A DNA stretch of 64,000 bases from NCBI RefSeq assembly GCF_000755285.1, contig NZ_BBMK01000001.1:682001-746000 (forward strand), read 5' to 3'. The notes below the pieces were generated by a model. That model did not search any database. It was not told the DNA's origin and was given only the letters and a program-made list of their open reading frames with translations. Shown piece by piece: positions 18,259 to 26,994 of the stretch. The position numbers and the translations under genes were made by a program. Every line of letters begins with the position of its first letter. Positions within the stretch are counted from its first letter, which is position 1. Source of the stretch: Nonlabens ulvanivorans. Its GTDB lineage: Bacteria > Bacteroidota > Bacteroidia > Flavobacteriales > Flavobacteriaceae.

Positions 18259-21200
18259 TATTTGGGGGGGTTCCCTATATAAGCGTTAGTTTCTAATTTA
18301 ATGTATGGATAAAGAGCGTTGTCTGTTTTTTGAAAGGCGCTAAATGTTGGGTTTCTAGTTGGTACTACTTTTTTTGCAACGTCTTGATTAGGTAATCCAT
18401 TTACATAGCAGTTGCTCATGTCATTATTGAGCACATTAATCTCTGCATCGGTAAGCAGGTTGAATTCAAAATTTTGTTTGCGTTGTGGTCTTACGGCATC
18501 TTTTACAAAATTATAATCTACCCAAACTAAATTTTTACTTTGGTCAAAGTAAGAAATAATAAGCTGTGGCACAGTCAATTCTTGTGTGCCAGAGTTAAAT
18601 AGCTGTCCTTTAATTTTTCCGTTATGTATATTAAGATCACTTATAGCTAGTCCTTTATAAAGGTCTGTATTTGCAACATTTCCAGCTGCTTGAATATTGA
18701 AAATAGCAGGTTTGTTTTTAAAATCGACAGGTGTATATTGGTCTGGATCAAAAGATTTAGGTATGGAATCGTTAATACTGGTCCATGCTATTCCTTCAAA
18801 ATTGATTTTAAAACTACTTATTTCTTTAGGCATCAACTTGTGTTTTACTACAAATTTTGCATTATGGCTAGCTAATAGGTTGTTTTGATTATCATAAAGA
18901 GAGCCATTTAAAACTACGTCTGCCGGAACGGTATCGATATTTTGAACTTCTCCTATAATATAATAATGATGATCAAACTCTACTAGTCTTGCGTTTAGGA
19001 TTTCTAAAGATGGTTGTTTCAGAATATCTTCATGATAAGTTTGCTCTGTGCTGATGCGTCTTCTACCTTGATTAAAAAAGACGGTTTTATTTTCTGTGAA
19101 AAGTTGATTAGGCGGTAAATCTGTTTCAATCGCTTCGGGTTCTACATACCATTTACCGTTGTGTTTTACGGCCGTTACATAATCTGTTTTTTTCACTTTC
19201 TCAAGCGGTGTAATCCATTCTGTTATTACTTTTAAACTTACGGTACTTTCTGTTGACTTTAATGTGATCGTTTCAATGTTATCCAGCTTAGCATATGAAC
19301 TTAATAAACCATCAGTAACAGATATTTGTAACATATACTGGTCTAATGGTAAATCACTTTTGGGATTAATAAAACTATGTGCTTTTTCAAATTCTTTAAA
19401 ATCTATCGCGTCATAATAGGCGAGTACCACATTATCTGGACTGTGCTGTGTATTGTTTTTTAAATAGAAAGTATACATACCATAACAGGTGATTATAAAT
19501 AGGATTAACGACCAGGCATGTATGGTATGAAGCAGTTTACTTTTAAATGGTGTATACTCATCGGGAATTTGAAGATATGCCGCAGTAGCGGTTTCCCTAT
19601 GCTTGAGCATTCTGGTAATTAACAACTGTATATTTAAAATAAATGCTACCAGTATGGTAAGTATGGGCATTATTCCCCCCCATAATACTTTTTGCCATTG
19701 TGGTACATCTACTAGTGGTAGGATGTTGGATAATGGTGGTACATTCATTTTCTCCCATACCATTATACCATTTTCTAACTGTTCTAATCGCTGCCAGCCG
19801 CAGAAATAAAGCATCGGATCATAAAACTTATCATTTGAAAAAATGTACTTGAGGTTATACTTTTCTGGAACGGTTAAAAACTGCTGTAAAGAACCTATTC
19901 CTTCTACTCCTTTAAATTTTGAATTTTCTAGCCTTTCAATAGGTCTAGTAGTTAATTCTGGCAACCTTCTGGCCGAGTGGTAATTACCATCCACACTTAA
20001 TGCATTAGTCTGTGCTGCTAACCATGCCATTTGATCTCCAAAACCTAATGTTAAGTATCGCCAGTGGTCATGCTGGTCCTGACTTAGAAAATTAACAATT
20101 GGGAGCATTTTTATTTTGGCTGGTTGCGATGGCCTGAAATAACCTAATGTCATGGTAAAAATAGTCATGAAAATAAATAGTCCAGCAAGAATAGCGCCAG
20201 CGAGTCTATGATATACCGCTCCTATTTTTTCTTGTATTAGCACCTTAATATCTCCTTGTATAAAACGGTATGCAAATTCACCTAACATAGGTAAAGACAT
20301 TATAGATGCCCATAAAGTAAAACGATCTAACGTCAGGATATTGAATGCATTTTCTCCCAAAAACATCTTAGGAATAGGTGTGGTTCCACCTGTTCCCAAG
20401 ATGGTTAATATGGTGATAGAAAGACCAAAAAATAGATATCGTTTGCTATAATACCTATAAAATATATAAGGTAGGATAATCAATAAGATGCCCCCCCAAG
20501 GAATTAAGAAAAACACTAATCCAGAAGAAGTGACTTCTAGAAAACTGTCTCTAGAACCATGCGGTATAGGAACTTGAGTTATCGGATTGTTTTTTGTGTT
20601 GATCCAGTATGGTAAAATACATCCTATAATAATGACTAGTGAAGACATCCCAAATCCAACGATACGTTTAAATAACTTAAAGAAGCTTTTTAAAAACACA
20701 CCAAATGTAATTTCCTTTATTGAATCAACCTGTTCTCTTGCGTGATCCATAATCACCATCCCGATTAATGGGAAAATAAAGAATACCATTCCGAATATAG
20801 GTGTGACATGATGCGAGGTTACCGTTACTGCAATTAGAGAAAGTGAGGTGAAGTAATATCTGTAACTACCTGTTTTGAGCCATAAGTATATCTCGGGTAA
20901 AGAATGCATTAAGATAGATATTCCTATGATACTGGGCAGTTGCCCAAAAATATGAAGGGTTTCTAAAAATGAAGATGAGAACACAGCCAGTAGAGCAGCA
21001 TATCCAGCAGCAGTTCTACTAGAAGTTATGAGTAAAGAGAATCGATAAACTCCTGTAATAAAAAGTATGATAGCAATAATAGCGACGGTAAACATGCCAA
21101 ATTTTAATCCACCTACATAACTTAATAGAGCAATACACTGATGCACTAATGGTGGATAACTCATCACCGTAAAGCCTGTATACCATTTGTAATTCCATGG

Positions 21201-21362
21201 TTCAAACCAGCTACCTGCATAATGTTCTGCAAAAAACAAGTGAATTAAGGCATCATAAGTTGTCTCTAAAGTGAAGAATATAGAACTGCCATGAAAAGCA
21301 ATCCCTATAAATAGGGCTGCGATTAAAAGCTTATTAGTGGTTTTTTTCAACTTCAAAGTCAC
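18258..21362 (-). CDS. Large polytopic membrane protein with C-terminal periplasmic domains
   Basis: 1034 residues. About ten hydrophobic helices lie in residues 10-400, then helices near 560-580 and 610-630, with a large soluble region between (430-545) and beyond (640-1034). The N-terminal layout with FFAEHYAGSWFEPWNYKWYTG and YPPLVHQ resembles membrane proteins annotated as 6-pyruvoyl-tetrahydropterin synthase-related, which have the architecture of GT-C glycosyltransferases. An NTF2-like stalk at about 640-720 resembles that of the GH5-like neighbour. C7/G7 runs at 19675, 20491 and 18264 encode WGG, WGG and NPP. A polymerase or GT-C transferase role is inferred, not proven. Confidence 0.6.
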   Translation of the reverse strand: MTLKLKKTTNKLLIAALFIGIAFHGSSIFFTLETTYDALIHLFFAEHYAGSWFEPWNYKWYTGFTVMSYPPLVHQCIALLSYVGGLKFGMFTVAIIAIILFITGVYRFSLLITSSRTAAGYAALLAVFSSSFLETLHIFGQLPSIIGISILMHSLPEIYLWLKTGSYRYYFTSLSLIAVTVTSHHVTPIFGMVFFIFPLIGMVIMDHAREQVDSIKEITFGVFLKSFFKLFKRIVGFGMSSLVIIIGCILPYWINTKNNPITQVPIPHGSRDSFLEVTSSGLVFFLIPWGGILLIILPYIFYRYYSKRYLFFGLSITILTILGTGGTTPIPKMFLGENAFNILTLDRFTLWASIMSLPMLGEFAYRFIQGDIKVLIQEKIGAVYHRLAGAILAGLFIFMTIFTMTLGYFRPSQPAKIKMLPIVNFLSQDQHDHWRYLTLGFGDQMAWLAAQTNALSVDGNYHSARRLPELTTRPIERLENSKFKGVEGIGSLQQFLTVPEKYNLKYIFSNDKFYDPMLYFCGWQRLEQLENGIMVWEKMNVPPLSNILPLVDVPQWQKVLWGGIMPILTILVAFILNIQLLITRMLKHRETATAAYLQIPDEYTPFKSKLLHTIHAWSLILFIITCYGMYTFYLKNNTQHSPDNVVLAYYDAIDFKEFEKAHSFINPKSDLPLDQYMLQISVTDGLLSSYAKLDNIETITLKSTESTVSLKVITEWITPLEKVKKTDYVTAVKHNGKWYVEPEAIETDLPPNQLFTENKTVFFNQGRRRISTEQTYHEDILKQPSLEILNARLVEFDHHYYIIGEVQNIDTVPADVVLNGSLYDNQNNLLASHNAKFVVKHKLMPKEISSFKINFEGIAWTSINDSIPKSFDPDQYTPVDFKNKPAIFNIQAAGNVANTDLYKGLAISDLNIHNGKIKGQLFNSGTQELTVPQLIISYFDQSKNLVWVDYNFVKDAVRPQRKQNFEFNLLTDAEINVLNNDMSNCYVNGLPNQDVAKKVVPTRNPTFSAFQKTDNALYPYIKLETNAYIGNPPK

Positions 21363-21415
21363 TCAATTAATGATTTGATAAATATATAACAACCGCAGCA
21401 TCCGTTCACTGGCAT

Positions 21416-21448
21416 TGAACTATAGTAAATTACTATTCGTCTACACTT
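21416..21448 (+). promoter_or_regulatory. Putative LytTR-type regulatory site E upstream of the GT2 gene
   Basis: Core TCGTCTACACTT (21437-21448) with half-site TGAACTATA (21416-21424) 21 bp upstream. A good -7 box TAATTTTG (21495-21502) starts 58 bp after the core, and the ATG is 90 bp from the core. It lies in the divergent region shared with the 1034-residue membrane protein gene. Confidence 0.58.
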
Positions 21449-21494
21449 CTTTCGTGCCCAACGAAAACCGCCGTTTCAAGGCCTCTTCTACTTG

Positions 21495-21502
21495 TAATTT
21501 TG
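21495..21502 (+). promoter_or_regulatory. Bacteroidota -7 promoter element TAATTTTG
   Basis: Exact TAnnTTTG match, 32 bp before the GT2 start, with no TTG at -33 but regulatory site E at the fixed upstream distance. Confidence 0.5.
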
Positions 21503-21526
21503 GGTCATAATTAAACATCAATTATT

Positions 21527-22360
21527 ATGAAAACTGGAATTATCATCCCTTGCTACAACGAAGAAAAAAGAATAGACACAGCTGCATTTAATGCCTTTAT
21601 TCAATCTCATGAAGACTATCATTTATGTTTTGTAAATGATGGAAGTAAAGATAATACTCTAGATGTATTAAATAAGATACAAAGAGAAACTCCTAACAGA
21701 GTAAGTATTGTAGATGTGAAAAAAAATGCAGGTAAAGCAGCAGCTGTAAGATCAGGTGCTAGATATTTATTTAATCGTGAAGATATCGATTATATAGGTT
21801 TTATCGATGCAGATTTATCTACCGACTTTAAAGACTTTAAAAAGTTGGTAGATACTCTTCACAATAATGATGAGTTAACAATGGTATATGGATCTAGAGG
21901 TAAAGGTGAAGGTCAGATAGAACGTAATGTATTGAGAAAACTATTTTCTCAAATCGTAAAACTATTCATCTTTATGATTTTAGGATTACCTATTGAAGAT
22001 ACACAATGTGGTGCAAAAGTCTTTAAAAGAGACATTATTCCACTTGCATATGATAAGCAGTTTTTAACGAGATGGTTATTTGATGTAGAGATTTTCTTGA
22101 GAATGAAAAAGCATTTTGGTAGAAAAGCAATCATGAATAAAATGTATGAGCAACCATTAGAAAGATGGGTGCATATGGATGATTCAAAATTAGGGTTTAA
22201 AGACGCGATTCAAATCCCAGTAATGTTAATGAGTATCTGGTATTCTTATAATTTAACTGCTCAATTTGCAGCTACAGCGCCACAATTTCAATTAGCAGTT
22301 AACGACGGGTTTGAGGTTTATTCTGGAGATGTAAGTTGGGAAGGACGTATGGCAGCATAA
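21527..22360 (+). CDS. Family 2 glycosyltransferase (dolichyl-phosphate sugar synthase-like)
   Basis: 277 residues with a GT-A fold: IIIPCYNEEKRI, VNDGSKDNT, GKAAAVRSGA, the metal-binding DADLSTD, and the acceptor-side DTQCGAKVFKR of the ALG5/DPM1-like branch. These enzymes move a hexose from a nucleotide sugar to polyprenyl phosphate. A hydrophobic stretch (IVKLFIFMILGLP) may anchor it peripherally. Such polyprenyl-phosphate sugars feed GT-C enzymes, which fits the divergently encoded 1034-residue membrane protein. It has the best of the LytTR-type promoters (site E). Confidence 0.88.
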   Translation: MKTGIIIPCYNEEKRIDTAAFNAFIQSHEDYHLCFVNDGSKDNTLDVLNKIQRETPNRVSIVDVKKNAGKAAAVRSGARYLFNREDIDYIGFIDADLSTDFKDFKKLVDTLHNNDELTMVYGSRGKGEGQIERNVLRKLFSQIVKLFIFMILGLPIEDTQCGAKVFKRDIIPLAYDKQFLTRWLFDVEIFLRMKKHFGRKAIMNKMYEQPLERWVHMDDSKLGFKDAIQIPVMLMSIWYSYNLTAQFAATAPQFQLAVNDGFEVYSGDVSWEGRMAA

Positions 22361-23038
22361 TTACTCTTCATAAATAGCTTTAAGGATATATATGTCCTCA
22401 ATAAGAGCTTCAATTTCTTCCATCTTAGTACCATCATAAGAACGACTGCGCAATCTACCTTCTTTATCCACTAATAAGAAGTTCTCAGTATGTACCATGT
22501 CGTATTTACCACCATAAGGAGCGTCTTTAACGGCTAGATAAGATTTACGTGCTAGATTATAGATTTGTTCTTTTTCACCAGTTACAAGATTCCATTTATA
22601 ATCCAGTACGCCTTTTTCAATTGCATAGGCTTTTAAAATTGCAGGAGTATCATATTCAGGTGTAACACTATGCGATAGAAAAACCACTTCATCATCATCT
22701 TTAAACTCTTCTTGCAATACGGTCATATTTTTAGTCATAGTAGGACAAATGGTAGGACAAGTGGTAAAAAAGAAATCTGCTACATAGATTTTGTTCTTAT
22801 AATCCTCTTCCGTAATTGTGTCACCATTTTGGTTGATCAACTTAAATGGAGCGACCTTATGATATTTTTTTACAAACAGCATACTGTCATCTACAAGTGT
22901 TGGATCAAATTGATCAGGCTGTAAAATAGCAAGTGTCTTTTTAGGGGTTAAAGCATGCTGGATAGCAAGAAAAATGACCGTACTCAATACGAGCATGAAT
23001 AATGCTCTCCATTTATTTTTATTCAGAAATTCAAGCAT
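22361..23038 (-). CDS. SCO1/SenC family copper chaperone
   Basis: 225 residues: one N-terminal membrane helix (about 12-28), then a thioredoxin-fold domain with the copper ligands C-P-T-I-C (TTCPTICPT) and the distal His in MVHTENFLLVD. SCO proteins deliver copper to the CuA centre of cytochrome c oxidase. The gene converges with the GT2 gene with no gap and is unrelated to the polysaccharide block. Confidence 0.92.
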   Translation of the reverse strand: MLEFLNKNKWRALFMLVLSTVIFLAIQHALTPKKTLAILQPDQFDPTLVDDSMLFVKKYHKVAPFKLINQNGDTITEEDYKNKIYVADFFFTTCPTICPTMTKNMTVLQEEFKDDDEVVFLSHSVTPEYDTPAILKAYAIEKGVLDYKWNLVTGEKEQIYNLARKSYLAVKDAPYGGKYDMVHTENFLLVDKEGRLRSRSYDGTKMEEIEALIEDIYILKAIYEE

Positions 23039-23170
23039 TAGTGATACTTTTTTACAAAATTACGACCTAATTATCAGCTGTTCTAGTCTTTGTCGGATAC
23101 TTTAATAAAGGCTTAAAAGTTATTACTTTATTTATATAAGTATTTTCATAGTTATTGTGTTTTAGTTCTC

Positions 23171-23184
23171 GCTTTCGCGAAAGC
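23171..23184. repeat. Genomic palindrome, copy 3
   Basis: Perfect copy, intergenic, upstream of rseP. Confidence 0.9.
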
Positions 23185-23288
23185 GTATTCTTAAAAAATC
23201 ACGACTTTTTTCATTCAGTAGTTATTCACAACAACCGTATAAGTTATATGTTGAACGCTGCAATTGCTTTACCAATTAACCATATAGA

Positions 23289-23320
23289 TTGTGTAAAATG
23301 GGTGCAAAGGCCTATTTTTG
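23289..23320 (+). promoter_or_regulatory. rseP promoter (TTG-N21-TATTTTTG)
   Basis: A -33 TTG at 23289-23291 and a -7 TATTTTTG at 23313-23320 with a 21-bp spacer, the Bacteroidota sigma-A pattern, 23 bp before the rseP start. Confidence 0.7.
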
Positions 23321-23342
23321 CGCTCGTTAAATTAGAACAGCA

Positions 23343-24689
23343 ATGCATCCATATCTGGTAATAGCCATAAATTTTTTACTGAGTCTTTCATTACTTATCG
23401 TTTTACACGAGTTGGGACATTTTATTCCGGCACGTCTATTTAAAACGAGAGTTGAGAAATTCTTTTTATTTTTTGATATTAAATACTCTCTTTTTAAGAA
23501 AAAAATTGGCGAGACAGAGTATGGTATAGGATGGTTGCCATTAGGTGGTTATGTGAAAATAGCTGGAATGATTGATGAGAGTATGGATAAAGAGCAAATG
23601 GCCGAAGAGCCTAAGCCGTGGGAATTCCGTTCTAAGCCAGCATGGCAACGTTTAATCATCATGCTAGGTGGCGTTGTTGTAAACGTGATAGTGGGCTTCT
23701 TTATTTACATCATGATTTTTTTCACTTATGGTGGGCAACAGGCTACAGGAACAGATTATAAGTTTGGTTTTGGGATGCCTCCTGTTTTACAAGAAATCGG
23801 TTTTAAAAATGGAGATCAAGTATTACTAGTTGATGGTGATACACTGCAAATTGCAGATAATCTAGTTAATAGACTTGTTTTCAGAGATGTAGAAACAGTT
23901 ACCGTCATCAGAGATGGAAGTCCAGTAAATATCGGTATACCAGAAGACATTGGTAAACGTGTTTTTTATGCAGACATCATGGGACCATTAGAGGCTAGAT
24001 TCCCATTTGAGGTAGGAGATGTTGAACCAGGTACTATTGCAGACTCTATAGGTCTTAAAGCAGGAATGACTATCGTAGAGATGGCAGGTTACCCTATCTC
24101 CTATAATACGGACTATACCTATGCGATAAACCATGTCGTAAATGACAGTACTCCATTTGAACTAAAAATTCAGAATGAAAATGGAATGGTTCAGACTAAA
24201 ACTATTGATTTTAAAAATAATAAGCGACGTATTATAGGTTTTAGAAAAAAGCCTACAGTAGACTATGCGAGTGCAACCCAACTGGATTATAGTTTTGGGG
24301 AAAGTATCAATAAAGGGATTTCTCATGGATACTGGACCATGCAGGATTATGTAAAACAATTTAAATATGTGTTCACTAAAAAAGGAGCAAGTCAGTTAGG
24401 TGGTTTTGGAACTATCGCAAAGTTGTATCCAGACACGTGGGACTGGCGTAAATTCTGGGAGCGTACGGCATGGATATCTTTTGTGCTGGCTATTATGAAT
24501 ATTTTACCTATTCCTGCCTTAGATGGTGGACATGTGATGTTTTTACTGTATGAAATGGTAACCGGACGCAAGCCTGGAGATAAATTTTTAGAACGTGCAC
24601 AGCTGACAGGTATATTTATTTTACTTGCCTTAATGCTCTATGCAAATGGAAATGACCTATATAAGGCGATTTCAGAAAATTTCTTTTAA
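23343..24689 (+). CDS. rseP: RseP/site-2 M50 intramembrane zinc metalloprotease
   Basis: 448 residues. The first helix holds HELGH (LIVLHELGHFIPARLF), the zinc site; the third metal ligand is in LDGGH (PIPALDGGHVMFL) near the C-terminus. Two PDZ-like segments lie between (about 135-200 and 205-275). Four hydrophobic segments match the family. RseP cleaves membrane-spanning anti-sigma factors and leftover signal peptides. The start at 23343 sits just after a strong promoter. Confidence 0.95.
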   Translation: MHPYLVIAINFLLSLSLLIVLHELGHFIPARLFKTRVEKFFLFFDIKYSLFKKKIGETEYGIGWLPLGGYVKIAGMIDESMDKEQMAEEPKPWEFRSKPAWQRLIIMLGGVVVNVIVGFFIYIMIFFTYGGQQATGTDYKFGFGMPPVLQEIGFKNGDQVLLVDGDTLQIADNLVNRLVFRDVETVTVIRDGSPVNIGIPEDIGKRVFYADIMGPLEARFPFEVGDVEPGTIADSIGLKAGMTIVEMAGYPISYNTDYTYAINHVVNDSTPFELKIQNENGMVQTKTIDFKNNKRRIIGFRKKPTVDYASATQLDYSFGESINKGISHGYWTMQDYVKQFKYVFTKKGASQLGGFGTIAKLYPDTWDWRKFWERTAWISFVLAIMNILPIPALDGGHVMFLLYEMVTGRKPGDKFLERAQLTGIFILLALMLYANGNDLYKAISENFF

Positions 24690-24716
24690 AGTATTTTTAA
24701 TTATTAGCTAAAAAAC

Positions 24717-24748
24717 TTGGCGGCAAATAAAAAAACGTTTTATATTTG
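24717..24748 (+). promoter_or_regulatory. tRNA-Asn promoter (TTG-N21-TATATTTG)
   Basis: TTG at 24717-24719 and TATATTTG at 24741-24748 with a 21-bp spacer identical to that of the rseP promoter, about 42 bp before the tRNA. Confidence 0.72.
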
Positions 24749-24790
24749 CGCTCGCTAAAGCAAATAGCTTTAGTATTGTGTATATCACAT

Positions 24791-24864
24791 TCCTCTTTAG
24801 CTCAGTTGGTTAGAGCATCTGACTGTTAATCAGAGGGTCCTTGGTTCGAGCCCAAGAAGAGGAG
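24791..24864 (+). tRNA. tRNA-Asn (anticodon GTT)
   Basis: A 74-nt cloverleaf: acceptor TCCTCTT pairs with AAGAGGA, D arm with AGCTCAGTTGGTTAGAGC, anticodon loop CTGTTAA giving GTT, T arm with GGTTCGAGCCC, discriminator G. CCA is not encoded. Confidence 0.97.
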
Positions 24865-24867
24865 CAA

Positions 24868-24897
24868 AATCCCAATCAGCAATGGTTGGGATTTTTT
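24868..24897 (+). terminator. Terminator after tRNA-Asn
   Basis: AATCCCAA pairs with TTGGGATT around a 10-nt loop, followed by a T run. Confidence 0.85.
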
Positions 24898-25067
24898 ATG
24901 TAATAAAGTTAGGGAGCATTTAAGGTGTGCATGCTTATTTTGTTAATCTATTGCTTCTTTAAGAGTAGCTTATATTCCTATACTTATTTCCCTATATTTA
25001 CGTTTAATAACAATGATTCAATCCAGTGAGTTAAACACTTGGATTTCAATATATATACGTAGGATTA

Positions 25068-26498
25068 ATGAGCTGTAATAGTTGTGGAACCGGTGGAGGA
25101 ACTCCAGGCGGTTGTAAAAATCATGGTACTTGTGGTACCAGTGGATGTAATAAGTTAACGGTTTTCGATTGGTTAGCAAACATGGAATTGCCAGACGGTC
25201 AGGCACCTTTTAATTATGTAGAAATAAGGTTTAAAAATAGTCGTAAAGAATATTTTGTTAACTCTGAAAATCTACAATTAAAAATAGGTGACATCGTTGC
25301 CACACAAACTGAGACAGGTCACGACATAGGTATAGTTACACTTACTGGTGAGTTAGTACGTGTACAGTTGAAGAAAAAGAAAATACGTTATGAAACTGAT
25401 GACATCCCTAAGGTATATCGTATCGCTTCACAGACAGACGTAGATAAATGGAAGGCAGCTCGAGAGAAAGAAGAGCCTATGAAAGTACGTGCTCGTGAGA
25501 TCGCGATACGCTTAAATCTTCAAATGAAGATTTCTGATATAGAATTTCAAGGAGATGGATCAAAAGCTACATTCTACTATACCGCAGAGGACCGCGTTGA
25601 TTTCCGTCAATTAATTAGAGAATACGCTACAGAGTTTAAAACTCGTATTGAAATGCGCCAGATTGGATTGCGTCAGGAAGCAGCTAGATTGGGTGGTATA
25701 GGGTCTTGTGGGCGCGAGTTATGTTGTTCCACTTGGTTGACAGACTTCCGCTCGGTAACCACTAGTGCTGCTAGATATCAAAACTTATCGTTAAATCCTC
25801 AAAAACTTGCTGGACAATGTGGTAAACTAAAGTGTTGTTTAAACTATGAATTAGATTCATACATGGATGCGCTTAAAGACTTTCCTAAACAAAATCAGAA
25901 GTTATACACTGAAAAAGGAACGGCAGTTTGTCAAAAAATAGATATTTTTAAAGGTTTAATGTGGTATTGTTATGAGGGCGAATGGATGAACTGGCATACT
26001 TTAAAAACAACCCAGGTTCATGAAATCGTTTCAAAAAACAAAGCAAAAGAAAGTGTAGCAAGCATTGAAGAATATGCTGCAGAACATCTGGTTGTTGAAG
26101 AAGTTAATTTTGAAAATGTGGTAGGACAAGACAGTTTAACACGTTTTGATCAACCTGCTACTAAAAATAAAAAACGTAAAAAACGTCGTAATACTCGTGG
26201 TCCTAAACCAGCTGTTACGGAGCAAAAGGTCAATCAAGGCTCTAATAAAAAAACTTCTCAAGGTAAAGCGACACAATCTAAAGCGCCGCAGTCTAAAGGG
26301 GGGGCAAAACCAGAAACAAATGGTCAAAAACCAAAACCAAAACCTAGAAGAAAACCGGCAAATCAAAATAAGCCCAAAGATGGTGCTAATAATACGCAAG
26401 CAAAACCAAAGTCCAATCAAACTGGTGATGGTACTGCTAATAAACCGCGTAAAAAAAGACCTAATAATCGCAATAGACCACCAAAGAAAAGCGAGTAA
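25068..26498 (+). CDS. PSP1/RicT-family protein with Cys-rich N-terminus and basic tail
   Basis: 476 residues. The N-terminus has five Cys in the first 27 residues; the PSP1 core (about 45-300) has the hallmark GSCGRELCCSTWL and GQCGKLKCCLNYE. RicT in Firmicutes belongs to an Fe-S complex that helps RNase Y; in Bacteroidota the family lies next to gldH, as here. From about residue 365 a Lys/Arg/Asn/Pro-rich disordered tail (KNKKRKKRRNTRGPKP) suggests nucleic-acid binding. A G7 run at 26298 encodes KGGAK. Its stop overlaps the gldH start (TAATG). Confidence 0.85.
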   Translation: MSCNSCGTGGGTPGGCKNHGTCGTSGCNKLTVFDWLANMELPDGQAPFNYVEIRFKNSRKEYFVNSENLQLKIGDIVATQTETGHDIGIVTLTGELVRVQLKKKKIRYETDDIPKVYRIASQTDVDKWKAAREKEEPMKVRAREIAIRLNLQMKISDIEFQGDGSKATFYYTAEDRVDFRQLIREYATEFKTRIEMRQIGLRQEAARLGGIGSCGRELCCSTWLTDFRSVTTSAARYQNLSLNPQKLAGQCGKLKCCLNYELDSYMDALKDFPKQNQKLYTEKGTAVCQKIDIFKGLMWYCYEGEWMNWHTLKTTQVHEIVSKNKAKESVASIEEYAAEHLVVEEVNFENVVGQDSLTRFDQPATKNKKRKKRRNTRGPKPAVTEQKVNQGSNKKTSQGKATQSKAPQSKGGAKPETNGQKPKPKPRRKPANQNKPKDGANNTQAKPKSNQTGDGTANKPRKKRPNNRNRPPKKSE

Positions 26499-26994
26499 TG
26501 AGAATCACTTTACTTTTAATTTTAAGCTGTTTAACCTTAATATCTTGCGATCAAAATATTGTACAAACGCAATCGGTAGCTTTTAGTGATGCTCAATGGA
26601 TCTTTTAGAAGCGCCTGTTTTTAAAATTGAGCCTATAGATACGGTTAATACATATGATATGTTTCTTAATATGAGAAATAATCACAATTACGCATATAGC
26701 AATTTGTATTTAATAGCCGAGATGAAATTTCCTCAAGGAAAAATCGTTACAGATACATTAGAGTACAACATGGCAACACCTCAAGGACAGTTCCTGGGTG
26801 CAGGCTATAGTGATGTTTATGAAAATAAATTATGGTATAAGGAAGGAGTACGCTTTCGCGAAAGTGGAACTTATCTACTCACCTTACGTCATGCAATGAG
26901 AAAAAATGGTTCTGTAGAAGGTATTGCTCAGTTAGAAGGAGTGCTCGATATAGGTTATAGTATAGAAAAACAAGTGCAACATGGCAGCAACTAA
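26498..26994 (+). CDS. gldH: GldH gliding-motility lipoprotein, frameshifted near 26599
   Basis: About 165 residues after repair. The lipoprotein signal peptide (LLLILSCLTLISC) is followed by VAFSDAQW, then the second frame with DLLEAPVFKIEPIDTVNTYD and YKEGVRFRESGTYLLTLRHAMR, the GldH pattern. GldH is needed for gliding and for stability of GldK/other T9SS parts in Flavobacterium. The break CAATGGATC becomes CAATGGGATC on adding one G. The in-frame palindrome at 26852 encodes RFRES. The position between ricT and pbp1A is the usual one in this family. Confidence 0.87.
26852..26865. repeat. Genomic palindrome, copy 4 (one mismatch)
   Basis: GCTTTCGCGAAAGT inside gldH, coding RFRES. Confidence 0.8.

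Larger units (their letters stand above)
23039..23342. other. Intergenic region with palindrome and rseP promoter
   Basis: This 304-bp stretch separates the SCO gene from rseP. It contains one copy of the genomic palindrome (23171-23184) and the rseP promoter. Short reading frames here have no recognisable product. Confidence 0.6.

Noticed and set aside
23155..23361. Short + strand reading frame upstream of rseP
   Set aside because: It spans the genomic palindrome and the rseP promoter, has no homology signal and runs into the rseP start.
26146..26586. 146-residue Lys-rich frame overlapping the ricT tail
   Set aside because: Low-complexity A-rich DNA read out of frame; the RicT frame explains the region.
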